The notes under the pieces are model-generated. The model had not been told where the DNA came from and ran no database searches. It was given only the letters and a program-made list of their open reading frames with translations. The position numbers and the translations under genes are program-made. Of a stretch of 64,000 bases of DNA, positions 34,726-43,510 are shown in pieces. Every line of letters starts with the position of its first letter. The first letter of the stretch is position 1. The DNA comes from Zarea fungicola (lineage: Eukaryota > Ascomycota > Sordariomycetes > Hypocreales > Cordycipitaceae), in NCBI GenBank assembly GCA_900169235.1, contig FWCC01000177.1, forward strand, positions 248,001 to 312,000. Direction: 5' to 3'.

Positions 34726-36522
34726 CTATAATTCCAGGCTAGCACCGCCAGAAAGGAAAAAGTCGTCCATAAAGGCATCCCAGCCCACCATCGGATTAGG
34801 ACCACTGCCAGGCATCTGTAAATCAACACTCGCAACGGGTTCGGCGCTGCTCGTCCCGCCCCTCGGGCCGGACATGCCGATGCCCTGCAGAGTCTCCAGA
34901 TCCTGCGACTTCCTCTCGATGCAGTCGTTGAGCAGCTGCCGCGCCGTGTCCAGCGTCTGTCGCACCATGGCCGTGTCGACAACGTTGGCAATGGCCTCGA
35001 GCGCCGACATGGCCGCGCCCACATTGGCGAGGGAGGCAGGGGTATTGAGCGCCATGAGAATGCAGGCAAAATGGAATATGCTCCCGAGGGCATTGAAGTA
35101 AGGCTGCCGCTCCGCGACGAGCGTCTGCAGCGCCGCGGCGACCGACTCGTTCCCGACACGGATGAGAGCCTCTGTGATTTCGGCGGGCATGATGAACTGA
35201 AACTGGCGGAGCCGCCGATAGAAGCAAAATATTAAATCGGCCTTGCTCCACACGATGAATGGGTGGTCCGCTGCAAAGTTGGCTAGCTCCATTATTCTTG
35301 AATAGAGCTGTTCCTCGGCCGAGGCACCCTCACTGTCCAGCGCGTGGGGGAAAGGGCTTGAAGGAATAGTCTGCATGATCTGTAGAAACTGTTGTGAAAT
35401 GACATGCATGGAGTCATCCCCTGGCAGCGCGCAGGTGACATTGGACAAGGTAATGCAGGACCGGCCATACTCGTATGATGTCATGGCGTGAACCGACCAA
35501 GCCATCCAAAACAGGCGCCTGAGTTCGTCTGCGTCGTATCCCATGCCAGGATCGAGCGCGCTGGCCAGGCGGACAATGTTCTCGTCCCTGTGCAGCCCCA
35601 GCGCCTCTGCAAGATGCAAGGCACTGCACGATGCCATCCATGCATTGTTGGGCCGTGTGGTGGATCGCAGGTAAACGACGCGAAGAATCCAACCAGTAAT
35701 GAGGTCAATGCTTGGCCTGCGTATCGACGCGGCATCCTCCAAGATGCCCTTTGCGTATTGGACAATCTGCGTCTCGTAATCATGGCCATGTGAGAAGAGC
35801 GACCCAAGAGCAGCAACTCCCGCCATGACGCCGACAAAGTATTCAGCAGACTCACCCTGCAGCTGTTGCTGCTCATTCTCGTAGTATTCTTGACATCGCC
35901 GTAGAAATGCTTGCTTCTCTGGTATGCCCGTCACGCATCCCATGGTGTTAAAGTAGACACCCGCGAGCGCAAAGAATGCATCCCTAGAGACGAGGCTGCT
36001 CAACGGTTGGCGAGGCGCAGACGGCTCCTCTGGCCGGATGCCCAGATGAAAACCAATAGAATGCAGCGGCTGGGGACGTTTGGACTGCAGGTCTAATCCT
36101 AGCACCCGCGGAAACGCAACTGCCGACGCCGTGCCGACAAAACGAGATCTCTCCTCATCGTATAGACCCGGGTCTCCATTTGATTGATGCCGCTGCTGCT
36201 CAGGGCTACTGCCCGTTCTCAGCGTCCGGCGTGGCACTGGGGCACGAGCCGGCTGTTCAACTGGGACCTGTGTCTTGGGACTACTGGGTCGCTGGGAAGT
36301 GTCGGAAGGGTTTGCGACGAGCCCCGCGACAGGGCTCATGCTGTTGCTACTATAATTGCAAATGTAGTCATAGACACGGCACATGCTACAGGGCGACTGG
36401 CCATCGCATTTGCGTTTGCGCTGGTGGCATGCAATGCAGGCCCGCCTAATGCGCTGGCGACGGTACGTTTTGCCGGATGAGTGGCTCTGAAGGGGTGCTT
36501 GGCGCGTCTCCGGCATCTTCAA
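34726..36522 (-). CDS. Zn2Cys6 transcription factor with fungal-specific TF domain
   Basis: Intronless, 598 residues; an in-frame ATG two codons later (MPETRQ) is an alternative start. The zinc cluster uses Cys29, Cys32, Cys39, Cys45, Cys48 and Cys55 (CIACHQRKRKC, CSMCRVYDYIC), preceded by a basic run. A Ser/Pro/Arg-rich linker follows, then a PF04082-type domain with HLAEALGLHRDENIVRLASA and ELRRLFWMAWSVHAMTSYEYG. The C-terminus (GPRGGTSSAEP, DAFMDDFFLSGG) is acidic/hydrophobic and could activate. Nuclear regulator with unknown targets; the neighbouring MDR enzyme gene on the same strand is a candidate by position only. Confidence 0.9.
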   Translation of the reverse strand: MKMPETRQAPLQSHSSGKTYRRQRIRRACIACHQRKRKCDGQSPCSMCRVYDYICNYSSNSMSPVAGLVANPSDTSQRPSSPKTQVPVEQPARAPVPRRTLRTGSSPEQQRHQSNGDPGLYDEERSRFVGTASAVAFPRVLGLDLQSKRPQPLHSIGFHLGIRPEEPSAPRQPLSSLVSRDAFFALAGVYFNTMGCVTGIPEKQAFLRRCQEYYENEQQQLQGESAEYFVGVMAGVAALGSLFSHGHDYETQIVQYAKGILEDAASIRRPSIDLITGWILRVVYLRSTTRPNNAWMASCSALHLAEALGLHRDENIVRLASALDPGMGYDADELRRLFWMAWSVHAMTSYEYGRSCITLSNVTCALPGDDSMHVISQQFLQIMQTIPSSPFPHALDSEGASAEEQLYSRIMELANFAADHPFIVWSKADLIFCFYRRLRQFQFIMPAEITEALIRVGNESVAAALQTLVAERQPYFNALGSIFHFACILMALNTPASLANVGAAMSALEAIANVVDTAMVRQTLDTARQLLNDCIERKSQDLETLQGIGMSGPRGGTSSAEPVASVDLQMPGSGPNPMVGWDAFMDDFFLSGGASLEL

Positions 36523-36791
36523 TTGCTGGCGTATTGCGTTGTGTCATGAGAATGGAAATGTGGTTGATGTCGCGAAGAGTGCTTATTTTAAGATATTGTT
36601 AGGGAGCTGTCCAACGTTTTTTTAGCGCTTGCATCAGATATGCTGGTGGAGATAGTGCATGTCAACCAACAAAAGGCAATCGTGCCATGGCAATCGCGCA
36701 AGGCATCGCATAACTTGAGCACGCACAGCCTAATGTAACTAGTTAATAATCCTCCTATTGACACCTGCGAAAATTTATATATAGGTTTTCG

Positions 36792-37489
36792 CTATTCTCT
36801 CTCCCATAGCTGAAACTCGTATTGGAGGCTGCCCTCCTCTCTCCGCCCATCAACAGCGTCTTCCTCCCCTGTCCATGTCTTCCACTCTGTGTCTGACCTC
36901 CTCACCCAGCCGGGCTCTGTGCCCTCCTTGGTACCTAGCTTTATCGGGAAGAACGTATCGCAGTCAAAGTCCGCATCAATGCTTGTGAGCAGCACCCTCC
37001 TGGCCTCCGGCAGCTTCAGAGCTGCATCGTAAATTTGCCCGCCGCCCATGACGAAAACGCGGCCGCCCGCGCAGTGATCGCGCGCATATTGTAGAGCGCC
37101 TTCTACAGACGACACGCGCACCGGTTCCCGGATGCCTGGTGGCGTGGGTGGCGGCGTCGTCGCGGAGCGGGTGATGACAATGTTGAGGCGGTCCTTGAGC
37201 GGGCGAAAATTGGGAGGGATTGATTCCCAGGTTTTGCGGCCCATAATGACGGCGTTGACAGCACCAGAAGTAGACTGTATAGCTAGGGGCATTAGACACA
37301 TACTCATCCATTACTTGAGAGGGGTTTGGGGCGGCGAAGGATTGTGGTTCATACGTGAGGAGGGAGTCGGGTTGTGACTCGAGCAAAGTACTTCATTTCA
37401 TTGCGTAGCTTCCACGGCATACCACCGCCCGCACCAATGCCCATGCTACGGGTGGCAGCGACAATGAGGGTCAATTCGAGCGGTTGCAT
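36792..37489 (-). CDS. dfr1: Dihydrofolate reductase
   Basis: Two exons, complement(36792..37274, 37355..37489), 205 residues; the 80-bp intron starts GTATGA and ends ATACAG, phase 0. NADPH-dependent reduction of dihydrofolate to tetrahydrofolate, needed for thymidylate and purine synthesis. Motifs: LTLIVAATRSMGIGAGGGMP at the N-terminus, PW at 25-26, the substrate-binding acidic residue Glu31 in LRNEMKYF, then VIMGRKTWESIP, RLNIVITRS and the cofactor loop VFVMGGGQIYDAAL. The C-terminal strand (EFQLWERE) is typical of eukaryotic DHFR. Size is normal for fungi. Not fused to thymidylate synthase. Confidence 0.95.
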
Positions 37490-37846
37490 TTTGTTTTTGC
37501 TGCTATGTGTTGTGTTTGCGCAATAGAATTTGACAGATGCATGGCTCGGGCAGAGACGATGCACGCGACAGACAAAGTGGGACGCGTAAAGTGTCCATCT
37601 TTGTGCAGCACTGTGGTGCCAACACCAGATGACAGCATTGCACCAGAAAAGTATTTATACATGGAAAGTGAAATTCTTAGTACATTTTCTTTCATTCAGA
37701 AAACAGGCGATAAAGACATAATCGGAAATATAAACATAACGAGCCTTAAAATGGCCATCGCAGCATAAAACCTTGTTTGACATGTAAAATCGTGTTTTGA
37801 CACAGCATATCATAGCAACTCCCTTCTTTTAGAAAAATCTCGCCAG
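37490..37846. other. Intergenic: DHFR promoter and 3' flank of the GST-kappa gene
   Basis: 357 bp between two minus-strand genes. Nothing beyond AT-rich sequence and the DHFR upstream region (C/T-poor, TGTTGTGTTTGCG next to the start) was seen. Confidence 0.5.
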
Positions 37847-38837
37847 TTACAGTTTGTTGGGGTTTAAGACAGAGATGTCATTGAAGGCAATGTCGAGGAA
37901 CCTGTAGACGTGATTGAAGCTATGCCAGTTAGTTCACACGTGTCGATTTTGGCGAGCGGCAGAAGAAAAAAACAAGGAGCGATAGGAAATAAAAGCTTAC
38001 CGATCACTGCCAAAAAATGGTTCCTCTTCACCCTTGGAGTTCGTTGCCCAGATCCACGGCGCGCCAAACGCACCCTTTGAGAGCGCCACATCCGTCTCCT
38101 TGGTGAGAGAGTCCTTGAACGCAGCCCGTCCCGCCATAATCTTTTCCACCTCTGCGGGTGAGAAGAGCTTCTTGCCACCCTTGGGCGTCTCCGTGGCTTC
38201 GAGCAAGACCTCGCGCAGAACGCCCGCGTCGGCAATGATGGCGTTGGGCGGCGTCCAGAACCTGTACAGGAAATAGTGAAAGGTCGCGCGGAAGACATGC
38301 TCCGGATAGTTGGCCTTGATGTAGTGGATAGCGCGCAGGGGCTGGACCGTCATACCAGCGGCAAACAGGTCGCCGGGGCTTTCGACGTTGGTGAGGCCGA
38401 CGCGGCGAAGGGCACGGGGTGAATCGTACTTGAGGTACTCGGCCTTGGCGGCGAGCGACCATGGAGGTTTATTGCCTGGCGAGTGAAGAATATGAGTCCT
38501 TGTTTCAAAGGGTCAAGTATTTGAAGACGGAAACGTACCAGTGGCGACATTGATTCCGCCGAGGAAGACAGGGTGGTACCTGTAGAGTCAGTATCCAGTG
38601 TCGCCGCAGCTGACATCTCTGGGGTTCAAACTCACTCTATTTGGACTCCATTGGCAGCGAGATTTTGCCGGTTAGACTCCAAATCGGTAAAGCAGACATA
38701 GCTAAAGAGCGATGCTATGAACAAGGATGCGTAAGCCTTGCTGCGTTCAATACGCAATGTATTTGGTAGGCGTTTGCAAATAAATCTGGGGTGTGCATAC
38801 CAAAATCGAGATAGACGTCAATCTTCCCACCAGGCAT
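37847..38837 (-). CDS. Kappa-class glutathione S-transferase-like / DsbA-fold isomerase
   Basis: Five exons, complement(37847..37919, 38001..38475, 38539..38579, 38636..38714, 38801..38837), 234 residues; introns of 56-86 bp with GT...AG ends, one only 41-bp internal exon. The first exon encodes MPGGKIDVYLDF, the second ASLFSYVCFTDLESNRQNLA: the kappa-GST/2-hydroxychromene-2-carboxylate isomerase N-terminal strand, with the catalytic-type Ser in SLFSYV. Family motifs follow: EYHPVFLGGINVATGNKPPW, a helical insert, and near the end GAFGAPWIWA (the cis-Pro loop) and EPFFGSDRFNHVYRFL. Animal kappa GSTs are mitochondrial and peroxisomal; this one ends in NKL, a weak PTS1-like tripeptide. The true reaction is unknown. 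Divergent from the SDR gene at 39466. Confidence 0.88.
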
Positions 38838-39465
38838 CTTGTCAGATTGGGTTTGCTTAGCTCTTTGAGCAGACCGGGGAGGCTGAGTGGGCTGTTGTCT
38901 CTATGGACAGCCGTGGTAAGGAGTGACGATGGCGCAATTCGTAGGGCTGCCGTCTGTCTTTTGTGTTTCTTCTCCACGAGCGGTTGTGATGACGAGAACA
39001 GATTCCGGAGAGGCTAGCTCAGTTTCGCACGGCAACGGGCGAGTCCTGGTTGAAGCGAGACCCCGTAGTGATGACAGTAATATGCGGAGGACCCAAGGAG
39101 GCGCACAGCTCCACAGATTAGACAACAATAAATAGAAGCGGGTCTCCTTTGCCTGACAAATAAGAACAAATCAATGGCCAATAAAAATCACTCTCGGATG
39201 CCAAAAAAAACTTTCATTGACTTGGTAAAAGCTGGGGTGGAAATCAGCAACGGCGCAGCTCTGTCCAAGGTCCAGTGGAGTCAACCTCGGTAGCGGCACC
39301 GTCGGCGCTCCACTTCCCCGGCCCTTGATTTGTGAACATTTGAAGCTTGGGCGGTTCCGTCATTTGTCACCATTAATCTTCTAAAAGGAGCTCCCTTCTT
39401 CTTTGCTTTGCTCCGGCATCTCACTTTATCTCTCTTCTTGTAAATATACGGCAAATCATCATACC
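38838..39465. promoter_or_regulatory. Bidirectional promoter between GST-kappa-like and HSDL2-like genes
   Basis: 628 bp between divergent start codons. It carries a CT-rich leader immediately upstream of 39466 (39400-39445). No specific oxidative-stress or fatty-acid element was identified with confidence. Confidence 0.5.
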
Positions 39466-40554
39466 ATGGCCCCTTCAAGTAAGCCCGTTGCCCTCGTTGT
39501 CGGTGCCTCTCGTGGCATTGGCCGCCAGGTCGCCGTCGACTTTGCAGCTCACGGTTATGCGGGTATGTTCGTAACTCCTAGCCACTATGAGTGTGATCAC
39601 AGGCCTAATCAAGTCTCCAATAGTTGTTGTCGCTGCCAAAACTATCACTGACCCTTCCAAACCCATCACATCCATCCCCAATCCCAAGTCAAATGAATCC
39701 ACAATCACGACCGTCAGCTATGAGATTCGCCAAGCAGGCGGCGAGGCCCATCCCATCCAGGTTGACGTGCGCTCTGAGGAGAGCATAAACTCTCTCATCG
39801 AACAAACCATTGCTGTAAGCCTTAGTCCTTCTGCCCAGATCCCGAATCGCCCCCTTTAAGACGTCTTCTAACACTGCCTGTTCAGAAATACGGACGCCTA
39901 GATGTCCTCGTCTACAACTCTGGCGCCATCTACTGGGCCGCTGTCAAGGATACCCCCTTGAAGCGCTACAAGCTCATGCAGAGTATCAACCCCGATGGTC
40001 TCTATGCCACCATGCAGGCCGCTCTCCCGCATCTCAAGAAATCTCCCGGTAACGGCGCCAATAACGGCGGCCGCATCGTCGTCGTCAGCCCGCCCATCTA
40101 CAGCCGCTTCTTCCGAGGTAAGACAGCTTATGCCATGGGAAAAGTGGGCATGTCAGTTCTCACAAAAGGTCTTGCCATGGACTTTGAGCGCGAAGGCCTC
40201 TCTTCCCGCATGGCCATCAGCAGCATCTGGCCCGCTGTGGCCATTGAATCCGCCGCCACGGAGCGCATGACCAAACTAAACCCCGAGGAGGAACGCGACC
40301 TCCGCAAGCCCACCATCTTTTCCGATGCCATCCTCGCCATTGTGGGCGCCCCAGCTGAAGACGTCAATGGCGAGCTCTTTCTGGATGAAGACTTTTTACA
40401 CGACTACTGCGGAATCCGAGACTTTGCCAAATACAACGTTGTTCCCGGTGCCGAGCCGAGGCGCATTATGCCGGCAAAGCTGCCTGATTTACGCGTGGCG
40501 GAGCAGGATGATGAGGGAAAGCGGGTGGATAGCACAAAGCTAGCCAAATTGTAA
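39466..40554 (+). CDS. Short-chain dehydrogenase, HSDL2-like, with PTS1 tail
   Basis: Three exons, 39466..39562, 39624..39814, 39886..40554, 318 residues. NAD(P)-binding Gly motif VVGASRGIGRQVA near the N-terminus, then VVVAAKTITDPSKP, typical of the HSDL2 branch. VDVRSEESI and LDVLVYNSGAIYW (NAG-like motif) follow, then the catalytic region VVVSPPIYSRF ... AYAMGKVGMSV with the YxxxK pair; the usual Ser is at SPP as in HSDL2. SIWPAVAIESAA is the family's post-catalytic segment. Human HSDL2 carries a C-terminal SCP2 domain; this protein stops before it. The last three residues are AKL, a strong peroxisomal targeting signal type 1. Likely a peroxisomal lipid-related oxidoreductase; substrate unknown. 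Confidence 0.9.
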
Positions 40555-40939
40555 AAAATCATACACTTTTGATTTCCTGATAATGCGTTGTCTGGCTTTT
40601 ACGTGACCCGAAGGAGGGATACAGTCGGAACTTGTACAATGTCGGAGTTGGCACAGCCATTCACACTGGTTTCTGCAGCTGAATATGTTTGTACTGAAGT
40701 ATTATTAAAAAGTAGCCACTCTGCTGTAAAATACGAAAATTGTATTGAAATACCGCGGACAAGACTGGGCTTATGATACTGCCTGCCTATCTTGGGCCCA
40801 AAGGAGGTCTTATGCAACGACTTGCTCCTTCCGTCTGTTCGCCTTTGAGAGTCGGGACATTCATCCTCAAAGTCAGATCTAGATCTTCTGCTTTGCATTC
40901 TACTACAGTGATATTATCGTTAACTCCACCATAAACAAT
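40555..40939. other. Intergenic region
   Basis: 385 bp between two plus-strand genes: 3' flank of the SDR gene and promoter of the F-box gene. No gene or motif recognised. Confidence 0.55.
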
Positions 40940-43009
40940 ATGACGATGTGTGACGCTGGAAAGGAGCGGCCGACCGTGCCACCCCATGGGAGCAGGCCTT
41001 CTGAGTTTACACCGGTAGTCATTGTTACGTCCTCGGGCGCGAACTCAGCAACAAATACAAACACTGCAAATGCAGCAAATACAGCAAATACAGCAAATAC
41101 AGCTACTCCAACAGAACCAGCTACTCCAGAAAACCGAATCACTCCAGCAGTCCCCGATACTTCAGAATATCTAGATATTCCAGAAACCTTGGCTACTCTA
41201 GGAAGTGAAGTGCCTCTAGCAAACCGAGTACTAGCACCAAGCGCAGCAAGGAAATACAATTCAGCAACCTTTCCAGCAGGGAGAGGAACAAAACGTGAGA
41301 GTATTTTCGGACAATATCCCAGACCGTCGACTATGCATCCCAGGGTTTCAGTTGACTCGGTTTATTTTCCATCGGAAGGAAACGAGGTAGAAGATGCTGC
41401 TGGAATTTCTGCGTCCAACGGACTCGCGGATGAATCAATAGAGCGGGACCCGGGGGTCGGGTCAAGCAGTCAAGGGAATGATATTCTCCAGGATATTGAA
41501 ACGCACACTCGTAAACTTCGAGAATCAATCGAAGCAGCAGCTCAACAGAGTGCTACACAGAGTGCTACACAGAGTGTTACACAGAGTAGCCTTCACAATG
41601 GTCAAATAGTCGTTCCAGTCGGACTCCTTTCGCCATTCGTGGTTCAACAGCCATTGCAGCAGGGCGTAGCGCCACCGCACGCATCAACTTGTCCAGTTAT
41701 CCACAGATTTGCAACACTACAAGAGGTCGCATCGTCTCAAACAGGCAAGGTCTCTGACAAGGAAACGATTAATCCTTTCACCACCCGATCATTTATCAAC
41801 CAGACCGATACCCGCTTGCTATCACTGCCAGACAAGGCGCTGATTCCTGTCATGACGTTTCTCCCTCCGCATGACCTGATAAAGTTGAGGCATGTGAGCC
41901 GCGAGTTTCTCCGTCTCTTCGACAGATGTGACAAATTCAAGAAATATCATGATAATTCGCGCTCAACGGTGTGGGCAGCCCCTGATCCATCCCTTTACTT
42001 TTCTGGACAGTCGGTGGACAAGCTACTCCCACTATGTAAACACTGCCGTGCACTACGAGGAAACGACCCATTGGGAAGGAGTCTACTCTCTTCTTTGCCC
42101 CTGTTATATTGCTCTCGATGTAAAATGAAGCATCGAAGCATGCACTTTTCTCAGAGACAACGCAACATAGAAAATGATCAAGAGAGAGTCTGTCTTGGCC
42201 ACGAGGGTGCCATTTGCATTGACAAAGTGCTTTTCGTTTCTTGGACGCAAGCTGTATCAGCGTCCCGAAACCCGACTTTGAACCAGATTCATTATTCACC
42301 CGCGATTGAGCAGGCCAACTCCCACCTAAACTGCCGCTTCAAACCTATCACTGAAATTCAGTTCGACCGGTTAGATGGAAACAACATCGAGATGAGAGTC
42401 TCCAAAGTCTTTCATTTCCCTTTCAAGCGCGATACATCCGGAAAAGTGAACGCCTCGACTTTTTTGGAGACGTTAGAAAGCTTCGGCGGCAAGGCCAAAA
42501 ATTTCCATAGCCCCTTGGACTACCTTTGTCTTTGCCCGACCACTCTTCTACGGGCATTTGACCCGAACGTTTGCGACTGCTTGGACTGGGAGGACAATGA
42601 GAAAAGATTCAGCAGCTGGACACGGCGCTCATTTATTTTCGAACGTGCACCGAAACCGCTTGGGGATGGCCGTCCGCACCTGCCAGGCGGGTATGCGGGA
42701 GCTCACGGCCGATGTATGGGCCGGCAGCATGGTTTCAGCTCCAAGCATGCCATGGGCGAGTATGAGGTGGATATTTTCGAATGCCAAGACAAACCTTATC
42801 TTCTTGTCTTCCAAGCAGCATATACCACCACGTTTAAAAACGCGAGTGATCTTGGGTGGCGCGGCAATCTTCATGCGTTTACTTACCACCTGGAGCAAGA
42901 TTCTGAAATGCGTGGCATTACGTGGTGTAATGAGGTTGGGTGCGGTGTAGGGCAACTCGCCAGTCGCAACCAGACACTTCCGGAACTGGAGAAGAGGTAC
43001 AACTTGTAG
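40940..43009 (+). CDS. F-box protein with Cys-rich middle region (paralogue 1)
   Basis: Intronless, 689 residues; an in-frame ATG two codons later is equally possible. The first 290 residues are low complexity, with an Ala-Asn-Thr repeat (about 42-55) and Gln-Ser-Ala-Thr repeats (QSATQSATQSVTQSS). The F-box is at about 290-335 (LSLPDKALIPVMTFLPPHDL, then IKLRHVSREFLRLF). A probable metal-binding region follows: CKHC near residue 364 and CSRC near 390 (CSRCKMKHRSMHFS), then CLGHEGA near 417. Further conserved blocks shared with the paralogue at 55747: FDPNVCDC, GGYAGAHGRCMGRQHG, EMRGITWCNE. By family it should recruit substrates to an SCF ubiquitin ligase through Skp1; the substrate-binding part has no fold I recognise. 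Single-exon structure and paralogue suggest a lineage-expanded family. Confidence 0.85.
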   Translation: MTMCDAGKERPTVPPHGSRPSEFTPVVIVTSSGANSATNTNTANAANTANTANTATPTEPATPENRITPAVPDTSEYLDIPETLATLGSEVPLANRVLAPSAARKYNSATFPAGRGTKRESIFGQYPRPSTMHPRVSVDSVYFPSEGNEVEDAAGISASNGLADESIERDPGVGSSSQGNDILQDIETHTRKLRESIEAAAQQSATQSATQSVTQSSLHNGQIVVPVGLLSPFVVQQPLQQGVAPPHASTCPVIHRFATLQEVASSQTGKVSDKETINPFTTRSFINQTDTRLLSLPDKALIPVMTFLPPHDLIKLRHVSREFLRLFDRCDKFKKYHDNSRSTVWAAPDPSLYFSGQSVDKLLPLCKHCRALRGNDPLGRSLLSSLPLLYCSRCKMKHRSMHFSQRQRNIENDQERVCLGHEGAICIDKVLFVSWTQAVSASRNPTLNQIHYSPAIEQANSHLNCRFKPITEIQFDRLDGNNIEMRVSKVFHFPFKRDTSGKVNASTFLETLESFGGKAKNFHSPLDYLCLCPTTLLRAFDPNVCDCLDWEDNEKRFSSWTRRSFIFERAPKPLGDGRPHLPGGYAGAHGRCMGRQHGFSSKHAMGEYEVDIFECQDKPYLLVFQAAYTTTFKNASDLGWRGNLHAFTYHLEQDSEMRGITWCNEVGCGVGQLASRNQTLPELEKRYNL
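41065..41103 (+). repeat. In-frame 9-bp microsatellite (GCAAATACA-type)
   Basis: About four imperfect units of GCAAATACA within the F-box gene, encoding an Ala-Asn-Thr repeat. Unit length divisible by three, so copy changes keep the frame. Confidence 0.75.
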
Positions 43010-43510
43010 ATTGCTGCTGTTGGTACCGCTGCTTGGTTCATTATACAGTTAACTCAGCGCTGAACAATATAGTTTTTCTTTTGCATGGCTCACGCAGTAA
43101 CATTTTCCATCTCATTGAGCGTTTGAAACAATATAGCAAGTAACAGCACACGAGGGAGGGAAATAGCATGCTTCAATGGTATATAATTATGTCTAAGAAA
43201 GAGAAGTTTGCATTTTCTTCACCTCTAAAGCATCTGCATGATAATATGACAGGCGAAAAGAACTAACAAAAATAGAATCCCCATGTCATCTGATACCTTG
43301 AAAACGATGGGGAAAAAAAACGAACAGAGGCAACGCGTATAAAACTCCAAATGTTATACAGTCTTTTGTCCAAACAAAAAACGTGTCCTAAAAACAAAAC
43401 CACAAGACAGAGGAAAATAGTATACCAGAATCAAACCAAAAAAAAAAAAAGTTGCTCGATTCGAGCCTTTAACCAATACCTCATCGTTTTGTTCGCTGTA
43501 TTTTCAAACC
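43010..43510. other. Convergent intergenic region
   Basis: 501 bp between the stops of the F-box gene (+) and YTA7 (-). A-rich, with several poly-A runs (43309-43320, 43438-43450). No gene recognised. Confidence 0.6.
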
